From positions 1 through 64,000 of the forward strand of contig JAGCDP010000047.1 in the NCBI GenBank assembly GCA_017651065.1: a DNA stretch of 64,000 nucleotides, in the 5' to 3' direction. The stretch is from Treponema sp. (GTDB lineage Bacteria > Spirochaetota > Spirochaetia > Treponematales > Treponemataceae). Positions 1 to 8,753 of the stretch are shown here, in pieces. The notes beneath the pieces were generated by a model. That model saw nothing but the letters and a program-made list of their open reading frames with translations. It was not told the origin of the DNA and searched no databases. Position numbers and translations under genes: made by a program. Every line of letters begins with the position of its first letter. The stretch's first letter is position 1.

Positions 1-17
1 CATCCGGAGTTCAAGAC

Positions 18-1142
18 ATGAGAAGAAATAGGTGTGACAAATATTTCCTCTGCTTGACCGTCCTTGCCTTTGTGCTCGTAGTGTCAGGCTGTTCAAACAG
101 GACCGCAAAAGGCCCCGGCAAAAATAATAACGATAATGCTCTTTCAAGAAATCAGAGTGACTCTTTTGAAACAATCCCTCAATCAAATGTAATTAATAAG
201 GAATACCTTGATTCCTATAAGCCTCAAAAAACAGACTATAACTTTTATTTTACCTATAAAATAGTTCATTCCTGGTGGGATGCGGTTGCCCTTGGCATGG
301 AAGATGCAGTACGCCAGTTTGAAGAAAAAGGCATTCACATTACCTACGATTACCGCGCTCCGGAAGAAATGTCTGCTTACGACCAGGTTCAGCGCATAAA
401 AAAAGCAGCTGCCTTAAACGAGTACGATGTTCTTGGAGTTGACGTTGCAGATATAGACATTGTAACTCCTGTAATCAATCAGATTATTGCACAAGGCCAC
501 AAGGTTATGACTTTTTCAAGCTCGGATTCGGGCAAAGAAAACGGCTGTAACAGAATTGCCTATGTAGGAAACACCCACAACATGGAAGACGGCATGGACC
601 TTGCCGAAGCCCTCTGCCGGTATCTTAATTACAAGGGCAAGGTTGCAATGCTTGTAGGAAACGAAGGAGCTCCCTGCCACGAAGACCGCGCAAAGGGTGC
701 CAGAAAAGTATTTGCAAAATATGAAGGCATTGAACTTGTAGATGTAAAATACGATGAAGACAACGACGTAAAGGCCTACAATTTTACCAAGGACTTCCTT
801 GCCGCCTACCCAGACCTCAACGGAATTATCTGCTGCAATATGAGTAATTCTGTAGGAGCCGGACGTGCAGTCCAGGAAGCAGGAAAAGCCGGAAAGGTAA
901 TAATTGTAGGCATGGACCATGATGAGCGTGCCCTTAAATATATGCGCGACGGAATTATTTATGCGCTTGCCATTCAGGACTGCTACTCAATTGGTTTTGA
1001 TACAATTACCACTGCCGTTAAAATTGCAGATGGAGTTTTACCGGGAAGTTTGTATCCGGAAAAAACAGAAGAAATAACAACCGTCTTTTATCAAAAAGAT
1101 GCAGCCGGCCTTTTGCGCTCGCTTTATGGTGTAATTGATTAG
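18..1142 (+). CDS. Substrate-binding lipoprotein, periplasmic sugar-binding (Peripla_BP_4-like) family
   Basis: The 374-aa protein starts with a basic/hydrophobic signal and a lipobox (VVSGC, Cys25), so it should be anchored on the periplasmic side. The rest reads as a type-1 periplasmic binding fold: an alternating pattern with VHSWWDAVALGMEDAV near residue 90, a VAMLVGNEGAP strand-turn and a late IVGMDHDE segment, as in ribose/galactose-binding proteins. No ABC permease or ATPase follows. A membrane diguanylate cyclase starts 10 nt downstream, which suggests that the binding protein is a ligand sensor feeding the cyclase and not a transporter subunit. A GGAG sits upstream of the ATG at position 18. 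The ligand is unknown. Confidence 0.85.
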   Translation: MRRNRCDKYFLCLTVLAFVLVVSGCSNRTAKGPGKNNNDNALSRNQSDSFETIPQSNVINKEYLDSYKPQKTDYNFYFTYKIVHSWWDAVALGMEDAVRQFEEKGIHITYDYRAPEEMSAYDQVQRIKKAAALNEYDVLGVDVADIDIVTPVINQIIAQGHKVMTFSSSDSGKENGCNRIAYVGNTHNMEDGMDLAEALCRYLNYKGKVAMLVGNEGAPCHEDRAKGARKVFAKYEGIELVDVKYDEDNDVKAYNFTKDFLAAYPDLNGIICCNMSNSVGAGRAVQEAGKAGKVIIVGMDHDERALKYMRDGIIYALAIQDCYSIGFDTITTAVKIADGVLPGSLYPEKTEEITTVFYQKDAAGLLRSLYGVID

Positions 1143-1152
1143 AGGTGCCGGA

Positions 1153-3486
1153 ATGAAAAAACATGTAAAAAGAATAATACAGTTCAGTTTCGTAGGCTTT
1201 ATTGTCCTGCTCTTTCTAACACTTCTTATTCTTTCATTAAGAACTTCGGAAAAAACTCGTCAAACAACAGACAGCGCAATTACAAAACTCAGTTCCTTCT
1301 TTATCCAGGAAATTGCTAAAAGCCGCACTACCCTTGTTGTGGAAGAGCTTACTAAAAAAAGGAATTACATAAACAATGCGCTTTCGGTAATTTCTGAAGA
1401 AGATTTAAGTTCAGTAAAAAACTTCAGAAGCTATCTTGGAAACATGAGAAATCTGTTTGGGCTGGACACCTTTGCCCTTGTAGATGAGAACGGGCTTGTT
1501 TACACCTCTCACAGTACCTTCTCTGGACAAACCCGATATCCTTTTCTGGCCCAGCAGATAACCCAGCCTATTTATTCTACAGTTACAAACTACGGCGGAG
1601 ACAAGCAGCTTTTTATGGCCGTTCCAGTTTCTGGAATATATTTTAATAATTCAAAAATTACTGCCTGCTTTGTAGAAATAAATATTGACCAGATGATGCA
1701 GGCAATGACTTACCGTCAAGATAATATGGATATCTTTTTTAATCTGTATTATAAAAACGGTGAAAGTCTGACAAAATCAGAGTTTGGAAAATTTGCTGTT
1801 GGACAAAATATTCTTTCTGCTATAAAAAGCCTTAACGTAAACGAAGAAAAAGTTCAAAAAATTAAAAAGGATTTTAATGAAGGTCAATCTAACTTTGTTG
1901 ACCTTATCTATGGTGATGAAACTGCCCACCTGTATTATGTTCCGGTTAGTAACACAGGCTGGATGCTTACAATTCTTGTATACGAAACTTCGATTGGAGA
2001 ACAGATTGGTTCCAGCATTTCTTCTCTTATGCACAATACAAGGATTCATGCCATTATCACAGTTGCAGTAATCTTGCTGCTCTTTATTATTCTGGTTCTG
2101 GTAATAAGAGCCAATTCAAAACACATGATTAATCGTGAAAAGGATATAAGCCATAAAACAAAGCAGGCCTACGAAAAACTTAATAAAGAAACCCAGGCCA
2201 TGCAGATTATTCACTCCGTACTTGATTCCGGACCTTGGACAATGGAGTTTGATGAAAATAAGCAGGTTGTAAAATGCATCTGGTCCGATACCTTCCGTAA
2301 GCTTGTTGGCTTTGACTCAGAAGAAGAATTTCCTGATAAACTGGAATCGTGGTCAGACAGGCTGCATAAAAGTGATAAGGCCAAGGTTTTAAAAGCCTTC
2401 TGGGATACTGTAAATGATACCACAGGTAAAACAGTTTACGATGTAGAATACCGACTCTTAACAAAGGACAAGGGCTGGAGATGGTACCACGCAGCCGGAA
2501 ATGTTATTCGCGATGCAGACGGTTCTCCTCTTGTCTTTGTAGGACTCTTTATTGATATAGATGAAAACAAGAAAAATGAGTTTGATCTTTTGGAACAGTT
2601 TAATATTGTAAATGCTTTGAGCCGCGATTATGCTAATATTATAAGCATAAGAGTTACAACCCGTACAATAAAACCAATCAAACTGTCGGGCTATATTCCT
2701 GATTCCTTTAAGAACAACGATTCTCTTGATTCTACTTACGTAAGCTTCTTTACTGAATATATTGATCAGCGTGTTTACACAGAAGACAGAAACTTTATGA
2801 AAAAGGCAATAGCCCTTGATACTGTAATTGAAAAGCTTACAGATATAGATGAATACTCTTCGAGCTACCGTGTAGAAGAATCGGGCGAACTGCATTTTTA
2901 TGAGTTCAAATTTATGAAGCTCAACTCTGATACTGTAATTGTCGGTTTTATGAACATTGATAAAATGATTAGGGATGCAAAAGAAAAAGAAATGCTTATT
3001 GCACTTTCCGAAACCGATCAGATGACAACTCTTTTAAACCGAGTAAGCGGCGAGAAAAAAGTAACTGAACACCTTAAAAACGGAGACGGCGGCTTTCTTA
3101 TTCTTCTTGATGTTGACCACTTTAAGTCAATCAACGATACCTTTGGTCATGGTGTAGGAGACCAGGTTATTATTCAGGTTGCAAAATGTCTTAAATCAAC
3201 CTTCCGCGAGCATGATATTGTATTCCGTTTAGGTGGAGATGAGTTCTCTGCTTATGCTGCAGAGGTAACAACTAAGAAAATTGCAAACCAGATTATCAAA
3301 CGCTTTATAGCAAACCTTGAAACAATAGAAATCCCAGAACTTGGTGACCGAAAAATAACTGCAAGTATTGGTGCCACAATCATAAAGCCAGGCACCTCCG
3401 TAAACTTTGCCGAAAAATACAAGCTTGTCGACGAAGGTGTTTATGAGAGTAAAAAGGTTGAAGGGTCGCAGGTTACTTTTAAGTAG
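1153..3486 (+). CDS. Membrane diguanylate cyclase with extracytoplasmic sensor, PAS and GGDEF domains
   Basis: The 777-aa protein synthesises c-di-GMP from two GTP. In order it has a TM helix (about 7-27), a periplasmic Cache-like sensor of about 270 residues, a second TM helix (about 298-318), a PAS/PAC region (GWRWYHAAG ... VFVGLFIDI) and a C-terminal GGDEF domain. The active-site motif GGDEF is intact at 694-698. The product-inhibition I-site RxxD (REHD, 685-688) lies five residues before it, so feedback inhibition is expected. The ATG at 1153 is preferred over an upstream TTG because AGAGGT precedes it. It follows the binding lipoprotein closely and is probably co-transcribed. Its 3' end overlaps the convergent nuclease gene by 8 bp. 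Confidence 0.92.
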   Translation: MKKHVKRIIQFSFVGFIVLLFLTLLILSLRTSEKTRQTTDSAITKLSSFFIQEIAKSRTTLVVEELTKKRNYINNALSVISEEDLSSVKNFRSYLGNMRNLFGLDTFALVDENGLVYTSHSTFSGQTRYPFLAQQITQPIYSTVTNYGGDKQLFMAVPVSGIYFNNSKITACFVEINIDQMMQAMTYRQDNMDIFFNLYYKNGESLTKSEFGKFAVGQNILSAIKSLNVNEEKVQKIKKDFNEGQSNFVDLIYGDETAHLYYVPVSNTGWMLTILVYETSIGEQIGSSISSLMHNTRIHAIITVAVILLLFIILVLVIRANSKHMINREKDISHKTKQAYEKLNKETQAMQIIHSVLDSGPWTMEFDENKQVVKCIWSDTFRKLVGFDSEEEFPDKLESWSDRLHKSDKAKVLKAFWDTVNDTTGKTVYDVEYRLLTKDKGWRWYHAAGNVIRDADGSPLVFVGLFIDIDENKKNEFDLLEQFNIVNALSRDYANIISIRVTTRTIKPIKLSGYIPDSFKNNDSLDSTYVSFFTEYIDQRVYTEDRNFMKKAIALDTVIEKLTDIDEYSSSYRVEESGELHFYEFKFMKLNSDTVIVGFMNIDKMIRDAKEKEMLIALSETDQMTTLLNRVSGEKKVTEHLKNGDGGFLILLDVDHFKSINDTFGHGVGDQVIIQVAKCLKSTFREHDIVFRLGGDEFSAYAAEVTTKKIANQIIKRFIANLETIEIPELGDRKITASIGATIIKPGTSVNFAEKYKLVDEGVYESKKVEGSQVTFK

Positions 3487-4291
3487 CGAAGTTTTCCTGT
3501 ATTAGTTTTTTCACAAATCGAGAATTGAGCGGTGTCGCGGTTGTTTCCATTGTATAAATGAAATTCTTTCCCGGAACAAAACCTGCTTCTGAATATTTTG
3601 CCAATTTTGAAATTGCATTGTTACGGTAGTCCTCATTATCCATAAGACCAAAATGTTCCCAAAGTATTTCGTTGCCTGTGTGCGGGTTTAGGCACAGAAA
3701 GTCCGGGTGGAACTCTCCTGCCCCTTTTATGAGGATCGGATATTCGTAGCGATATGGCACCTTTGAATGAAACAGTGCATTCGCTATTATGAGCTCGGAC
3801 TTTGAACGAACACGCTCGCCATTGTCCGAAATATAGGCTGTAGTAGTGTTGTCAAAGGGTCGGCCTTTGTAGGTTACGGCTTCCCAACGTTTGCAGTATT
3901 CTTCTTGAGAAAGTGCTAGAGGCTTTATGAATTGCTGGACTTTCTGAGGATAAGTGTCGTACAGGTGCTCCAGATTGTTTTGGGAGTAGGTCTTTTCGAC
4001 AGCGGACAGGAGTTTTATTTTGTTTTGGAGAATTTTTGCAGCGCGGGCGTCATAGTCTTTTTGAGCAAGATTTTTTGCAAGTGTGAGATGTGACTTGTTA
4101 AGGTAGATACCTTCGCGGTCGGATTTGCTGGTACGGTGATACAGTTCTGTGCGGCAACCTTTCTTTACAATTTTAAGGCTTCCGTCTGGGGCGGCTTTGA
4201 GTCGTTTTGTAACTAACTCAAATTGCTGGCGAAATTGTGCCAGATAAGCTTGCACAGTGTCCAATAATGCGTCAAATTTATTGATATTCAA
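3479..4291 (-). CDS. PD-(D/E)XK-type nuclease-like protein
   Basis: This is a 270-aa protein of no named function. The C-terminal half has the layout of a restriction-endonuclease-like fold: RSKSE (Glu166) opening a helix, HPDF (Asp197), then EILWEH (Glu212). This spacing is typical of PD-(D/E)XK enzymes in which the last lysine is replaced. The N-terminal 130 residues are helical and charged and look coiled-coil-like. I place the start at the TTG at 4291, because an exceptionally strong AAGGAGGAAAGGAG precedes it; the ATG at 4354 has no ribosome site. The gene stands alone, convergent with the cyclase, and its upstream region carries an array of palindromes. The substrate and the role (repair, defence or other) are unknown. 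Confidence 0.6.
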   Translation of the reverse strand: MNINKFDALLDTVQAYLAQFRQQFELVTKRLKAAPDGSLKIVKKGCRTELYHRTSKSDREGIYLNKSHLTLAKNLAQKDYDARAAKILQNKIKLLSAVEKTYSQNNLEHLYDTYPQKVQQFIKPLALSQEEYCKRWEAVTYKGRPFDNTTTAYISDNGERVRSKSELIIANALFHSKVPYRYEYPILIKGAGEFHPDFLCLNPHTGNEILWEHFGLMDNEDYRNNAISKLAKYSEAGFVPGKNFIYTMETTATPLNSRFVKKLIQENFAT

Positions 4292-4453
4292 ATAATACGC
4301 TCCTTTCCTCCTTAAGTATGATTTAAATATATAAATGAATTGAGTAGACGGCAAGTAAATTCTAGCCTTTTTGCAATATTTTAGCTATTTTGTGAATATT
4401 TTAACCATGGAAATGACATTCTTTGTAATGTTTTTAATGAATCTGTATTGTTT

Positions 4454-4739
4454 GCCATAAAATCTAAGGTTTTTACGCATTTTTTATGGCATTTTCACAA
4501 AGTGCACATCCTTTTTAACAGGAAAATACTACAGTAAAAGCAAAAATACCATAAATTTTACTATTTTTTACACGTTTTTTATGGTATTTATCTGCAAAAT
4601 CATGTCTTTTGAGACAAAAACGCTTATAAAAATGTCAGGAAACCATAAATTTTGAGGATTTCAAGCTTATTTTATGGCATTATTATCTAAAATCTCAAAA
4701 ATCACCATAAATTTTCAATATGAATACGATTTTTTATGG
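4454..4739. repeat. Array of four degenerate palindromic units upstream of the nuclease gene
   Basis: Units of 35-36 bp begin with CCATAAA and end with TTTATGG, at 4455-4489, 4549-4584, 4643-4677 and 4705-4739. The first three starts are exactly 94 bp apart and the fourth follows at 62 bp. In units 1 and 2 the arms extend to perfect inverted repeats of 9 bp (4454-4462 with 4482-4490) and 12 bp (4544-4555 with 4578-4589). The centres diverge, but most keep AYRCG-like bases before a T-run. The stretches between units also look weakly alike (CTTTT..ACA..AAAA), which suggests a decayed 94-bp tandem repeat. It is not CRISPR, because repeats and spacers do not have constant versus unique character. 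The function is unknown. Confidence 0.7.
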
Positions 4740-4855
4740 GAATTTAAAAAAATATTACTTTCTATGCTTTCGAATAATTGCGTAAACAGTAATGGCGACA
4801 ACGCTACCGCTGCCACCCATACAAACAATATCGTAATCCAAAAATAAACAGACAT
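4715..4855 (-). CDS. Possible small membrane protein, perhaps frameshifted
   Basis: A 46-codon frame starts with ATG at 4855 and has GGAG five bases before it. It begins MSVYFWITILFVW and is hydrophobic for about 24 residues. From about 4820 a second frame encodes MGGSGSVVAITVYAIIRKHR and ends in a basic tail at 4745. That second frame has more normal codon use and looks like a genuine C-terminus, so one frameshift may have split a single short TM protein. It lies 41 bp downstream of the exported-protein gene on the same strand and runs into palindrome unit 4. No family was recognised. Confidence 0.35.
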   Translation of the reverse strand: MSVYFWITILFVWVAAVALSPLLFTQLFESIESNIFLNSHKKSYSY

Positions 4856-4896
4856 AAAAGCTCCAAATTTAGATCTTCAGGAACATTCACACAGAC

Positions 4897-5514
4897 TTAA
4901 GGATACGAACACGGTTCTAAGTCTTTAGGGTCACCAGAGAATAAGACCATTCCAAGAGCAATTATGTTCATACCAAAATCAAAATAAAACTGTGGCTTTA
5001 ATTCATTCAGGCGGACACCCAGCTTTGCAGAAAGAAGTTCTCCTCGCAGATGAGACGTTTCTTCTGCTTCTATCATTTCTTCAGGCCAGATAAGCGAAGA
5101 ATAAACATTAAAAACAAGCCCGGCATCAACACGAAACTTTTCTATTCCTTCCAATGCGCCGGCATACGCAGAAACATATGGGGCAAGTTCGATATTCCGT
5201 TCATGTTTAAATATGTCGTATGCAGCAGTAAAATTTGCAAAAGTAATAAGATGAATATCCTGGTCTTGAGGGGGATTCAAAATACACCAGCAATTAAACG
5301 GCGAAAAGGCAAACGTTAAACCATTCACCCCTTCCAACCTGAAATCAAGAACCTGAATATCTGCTTCCCATTCAAATGGAGCAAGGTTGTCATTTTTGCT
5401 GACATTTCCACCAATATAAGCAGTTCCAAAATCCCAGAAGAAATCAAATGATTTAGCAGATACATAAGAACAAAAAACAAATATTAATATCAATGCAGAT
5501 AAAAACTTTTTCAT
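4897..5514 (-). CDS. Exported hypothetical protein, possible outer-membrane barrel
   Basis: The 205-aa protein has a clear signal peptide (MKKFLSALILIFVF ... SYVSA, cleavage after about residue 20). The mature part is rich in aromatic residues, with alternating short strands such as FDFGMNIIALGMVLF near the C-terminus and FANFTAAYDIF in the middle. This resembles small beta-barrel or barrel-like envelope proteins, but there is no terminal aromatic and no family was recognised. An AAAGG about 11 nt upstream of the ATG is a plausible ribosome site. It reads in the same direction as the possible small membrane ORF downstream. Confidence 0.75.
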   Translation of the reverse strand: MKKFLSALILIFVFCSYVSAKSFDFFWDFGTAYIGGNVSKNDNLAPFEWEADIQVLDFRLEGVNGLTFAFSPFNCWCILNPPQDQDIHLITFANFTAAYDIFKHERNIELAPYVSAYAGALEGIEKFRVDAGLVFNVYSSLIWPEEMIEAEETSHLRGELLSAKLGVRLNELKPQFYFDFGMNIIALGMVLFSGDPKDLEPCSYP

Positions 5515-5589
5515 ATTAATAAAACCTTTTTATACCTTAGAAAGTTACAGTAGAAGATATAATTGCCTTATAAACACAATTACAGATTA

Positions 5590-6321
5590 TTAAAACAAAA
5601 AATAACACTCAAAAACAAGACGGTCTTCTGCTTTAATCTGTACGTAGGTGCGGGAATCTTTTGTGCACTTGTATACTTTCAAAGTTTCGCCTTCTTTTGT
5701 TTCACCGGTGTAGTGAACTTCAAGTTCTTTGATTGGATGGCTCAGTAAATATTCTTCTGTGAAAACGTCCAGCGCTAAGTTTATGTACTCTGTGTTGTTT
5801 ACATGGTGAGACATGTCTATGAGGCTGTAGCGCACTTTCTGCTCGTAGGCAAATTCATATTCAGAGGCGTCTACTTCAAAGCGTTCGAATGGGGCTGTAA
5901 AAACTGCTTCGGGGAGGTTCTCTGAAGGGAAGCCCACCTGATCCAGCTTTACAGGTCTGTGAGTTTCAAAGCTTAAGACGCAGGCTTCCTGATTTGCGGT
6001 TATGACTGCTCTGCCCTCTTTGTCTTTGATTACAGTATTTATGTGAGTTCTGAGGCCTCCGTTGTCTACCGGGAAGCTTGTTGTTGTAACTGTTTCTTTC
6101 CAGGCTGGGAAATCTGCAAAGCTGAATTTGGCTTTTGTGAAAACCCAGAAGGCGTTGTATTTTTGTTTGTAGGTTACGCCGTCGCAGGAAAAGCTTCCGA
6201 AGCATTCGGTTACGTTGTCCTGAATCATTTTGGCGGCGTGGGAAATTCCAAGCCTTACAGATGAGTCCAGGTATGCAGATGAGATTTTTCGTTCGGTTGA
6301 ATATATTACATTGACTGACAT
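5590..6321 (-). CDS. Acyl-ACP thioesterase (FatA/FatB-type hotdog fold)
   Basis: The 243-aa protein hydrolyses acyl-ACP to release free fatty acids and ends chain elongation in the cytoplasm. Two hotdog halves are visible. The second carries RYSLIDMSHHVNNTEYINL, the HxNN motif that holds the catalytic Asn/His in this family, and the first half has the FWVFTKAKF substrate-channel segment. The length fits bacterial members. A very good AAGGAG lies 6 nt before the ATG. The start is only 22 bp from where lon would end if its amber codon were read through, so it is probably the second gene of a lon operon. Confidence 0.85.
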   Translation of the reverse strand: MSVNVIYSTERKISSAYLDSSVRLGISHAAKMIQDNVTECFGSFSCDGVTYKQKYNAFWVFTKAKFSFADFPAWKETVTTTSFPVDNGGLRTHINTVIKDKEGRAVITANQEACVLSFETHRPVKLDQVGFPSENLPEAVFTAPFERFEVDASEYEFAYEQKVRYSLIDMSHHVNNTEYINLALDVFTEEYLLSHPIKELEVHYTGETKEGETLKVYKCTKDSRTYVQIKAEDRLVFECYFLF

Positions 6322-6343
6322 TGATTACTCCTTGATGGCGGGG

Positions 6344-6412
6344 CTAAAACGCATTTTCTATAACCTGCATAACGTCGGTTACTGGAATAAACTTCAAGCC
6401 TTCTTTTACCTA
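6344..6412 (-). other. In-frame lon tail behind an amber codon
   Basis: After TAG (6412-6410) the lon frame stays open for 21 codons, beginning VKEGLKFIPVTD and ending VIENAF, and then stops at TAG 6346-6344. In E. coli and B. subtilis Lon the residues after the conserved ..DIP motif have the same pattern (xVxxGLxF...hxxxVLExAL). The continuation is therefore the ancestral C-terminus and not chance. Many other genes here end in TAG, so general reassignment of TAG is unlikely. Confidence 0.85.
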
Positions 6413-8746
6413 GGCCGGGATTTCTTCAAGGTCGCGCTCGTTTGCTTTTGGGATTATTATGGTTTTGATTTTGTTTCGTTTGGCGGCAACTGTCTTTTCG
6501 CGGAGGCCCCCAATTGGCAATACCTGTCCAGTGAGACTGAGCTCACCTGTCATAGCAAGATGAGGCTTTATCTTTTTACTTATCAAAAGCGAAACAAAGG
6601 TTGTTGCCATTGTGATACCTGCACTTGGGCCATCCTTTGGAGTTGCGCCCTCAGGAATATGAAGATGCACAATGTTATCTTCAAACCATTTGGCATCTTT
6701 AATTTCTTTTTGAATTGCATACTTGCGTGCCCAGTTAAAGGCTATCTGGCTTGATTCTTTCATTACGTCGCCCATCTGACCTGTAAGAACTAACGCACCT
6801 TTTCCGGCAAAGCTTACTGCTTCTAACAGCAAAGTGTCGCCGCCCATGCTTGTCCAGGCAAGACCAATTGCGGTTCCAGGGACCTTTGCGGTTTTTATCT
6901 GGCTTTCGTCGAAGTCGGGTTTGCCTAAATACTTTGCCAAGTCGGGGGAGTCGATGGTGATTGGGCCCTTCGACAGGCTCAGGGACCCCGTGTTTCCAGT
7001 GTCGGCATTCTGTACTATTTCTGTAACAAGCTTTCTGTGAATCTTGTCGAGGCATTTTTCAAAATGGCGTACGCCGGCTTCTCTTGCATACTCTTCTGCA
7101 ATTGTCATGAGTGCGCTCTTTGTGTATTTTACCTGGCCTTTTTTCAAGCCGTTTTTTTCGAGGTTCTTTGGAATAAGATATTTCTTTGCAATTTCAAATT
7201 TTTCCTGGTCGATGTAACCGCTAAGCTGAATAATTTCTGCACGGTCGAGAAGCGGGGACGGAATACTATCCAAGGTATTCGCAGTCAAAATAAAGAAGAC
7301 ATTAGAAACATCAAACGGCAAATCAAGATAATCATCGCGGAAAGAAACATTCTGTTCAGGGTCCAGAACTTCGAGCAGAGCACTTGCAGGGTCGCCGTTA
7401 TGACTTGAACCCATCTTATCAACTTCATCAATCATAAAGACTGGGCTTGCGTTCTTTGTAATCTTGAGTCCCTGAATAATTTTACCAGGCATGGCACCAA
7501 TGTATGTTCTGCGGTGACCTTTAATTTCGGCTTCATCACGCATACCGCCAACGCTGAATCGGAAGAACGGCTTTTTCATGGCAGTTGCAATTGAACGGCC
7601 AACGCTTGTCTTACCAACACCAGGAGGGCCTACAAGCAAGAGGATTGAACCCTTGCTGTCATTCTTCATTTTGCGTACGGCAAGATATTCAACAATTCGC
7701 TTCTTTACATCATCAAGACCAAAGTGATCCTTTTCCAAAACCTTCTGCGCTTCACTCAGAGAAAAGTCGTCCATTTTAGAACTACCTTCTGTGTCCCATG
7801 GAAGATTACAGATAAGATCAAGGTAATTTCGGGTAACCATATATTCAGAAGAACCAGGCTCCATCATGCGCAGTTTTTCAAGCTCGTTTCTGGCTGTTTC
7901 TAAAACTTCGCCGGTAAGCTTAAGCTCTTCAATTGCCTTTTTGAATTTCTGGTAGTCGGTTGCATCGCCGCCTATAGTTTCGCCAAGCTCTTCCTGAATA
8001 GATTTTAATTCTTCACGCAAAAAATATTCACGCTGATTTTTTTCTACACGGTCATTAAGCTCGCGCTGGATTTTCTTTTGAACGCGCAGCAGTTCCTGTT
8101 CCTTTTTAATGAAAATCAAAACCTGCTCCATGCGGGCACGAACGTTCAGAGTTTCAAGAATCTTTTGCTGTTCAACTTTATCTACATTTAATATAGAAGC
8201 AATAAAGTCGGCAATTTTTCCGGGGTTATCAATATTTACCATATTGAGGCGCATTTCTTCGCTGAACAAAGGATTGTTTTCACTAACCTCCTTCATTTCG
8301 CTGAGCAATGCACGGGTCAAAGCTTTTACTTCAAAAGTATCTGCCTCTTCTTCTTCAAGATATTCAACTGCAACAGCAACCGGTGCCGAACTATGCAAAA
8401 CCTTGCGTATCTTAAATCGCTTTACTGTAGAAATAAAAATATTGATTCCGCCGTCTGGAAGATTTACCTTTTTAAGAATGCGTGCTGCAGTACCAACCTT
8501 GTACATATCAGCAGCAGTTGGAGTTTCGGTTTCGTTTTTGAGCATAATAATTCCCAAAAATCCACCTTCCTCGTACGCCTTTTCAACAACCTTAACATCT
8601 TCAGGCGCATTAATCATAAGAGGCGTAAAAATCCCCGGAAAAATCGGCCGCGACTGCAAAGGAATAATCAACAGCTTATCCGGAAGCATATTTTCAGTCG
8701 GGATAATCGATCCCGCATTTACATCATCATCAAAAATACTTGCCAT
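6410..8746 (-). CDS. lon: ATP-dependent Lon protease, C-terminally truncated by an in-frame amber codon
   Basis: The cytoplasmic AAA+ protease degrades misfolded and regulatory proteins. The 778 aa contain the N-terminal LON substrate domain, a coiled-coil, the AAA+ module (Walker A GPPGVGKT 373-380, Walker B VFMIDEVDK 436-444) and the protease domain with catalytic Ser708 (KDGPSAG) and Lys751 (GGLREKT). Translation ends at TAG 6410-6412 just after DLEEIPA, where other Lons continue. The same frame behind the TAG encodes a good Lon tail up to 6344. Residues about 584-595 (SLSLSKGP) come from a palindromic repeat inserted in the linker before the protease domain. There is no clear SD, and a -10-like TATATT sits 7 nt before the ATG. 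Confidence 0.95.
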   Translation of the reverse strand: MASIFDDDVNAGSIIPTENMLPDKLLIIPLQSRPIFPGIFTPLMINAPEDVKVVEKAYEEGGFLGIIMLKNETETPTAADMYKVGTAARILKKVNLPDGGINIFISTVKRFKIRKVLHSSAPVAVAVEYLEEEEADTFEVKALTRALLSEMKEVSENNPLFSEEMRLNMVNIDNPGKIADFIASILNVDKVEQQKILETLNVRARMEQVLIFIKKEQELLRVQKKIQRELNDRVEKNQREYFLREELKSIQEELGETIGGDATDYQKFKKAIEELKLTGEVLETARNELEKLRMMEPGSSEYMVTRNYLDLICNLPWDTEGSSKMDDFSLSEAQKVLEKDHFGLDDVKKRIVEYLAVRKMKNDSKGSILLLVGPPGVGKTSVGRSIATAMKKPFFRFSVGGMRDEAEIKGHRRTYIGAMPGKIIQGLKITKNASPVFMIDEVDKMGSSHNGDPASALLEVLDPEQNVSFRDDYLDLPFDVSNVFFILTANTLDSIPSPLLDRAEIIQLSGYIDQEKFEIAKKYLIPKNLEKNGLKKGQVKYTKSALMTIAEEYAREAGVRHFEKCLDKIHRKLVTEIVQNADTGNTGSLSLSKGPITIDSPDLAKYLGKPDFDESQIKTAKVPGTAIGLAWTSMGGDTLLLEAVSFAGKGALVLTGQMGDVMKESSQIAFNWARKYAIQKEIKDAKWFEDNIVHLHIPEGATPKDGPSAGITMATTFVSLLISKKIKPHLAMTGELSLTGQVLPIGGLREKTVAAKRNKIKTIIIPKANERDLEEIPA

Positions 8747-8753
8747 ACCTATA

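Noticed and set aside
4454..4739. CRISPR array or integron attC sites
   Set aside because: Repeat centres differ, spacers are 27 and 58-59 bp and themselves resemble each other, and no GTTRRRY/RYYYAAC core or Cas/IntI gene is present.
6410..6412. General TAG reassignment or pyrrolysine use
   Set aside because: Many complete genes here end in TAG (for example the first lipoprotein, the diguanylate cyclase, dus, lepA), and nothing else reads through TAG convincingly.
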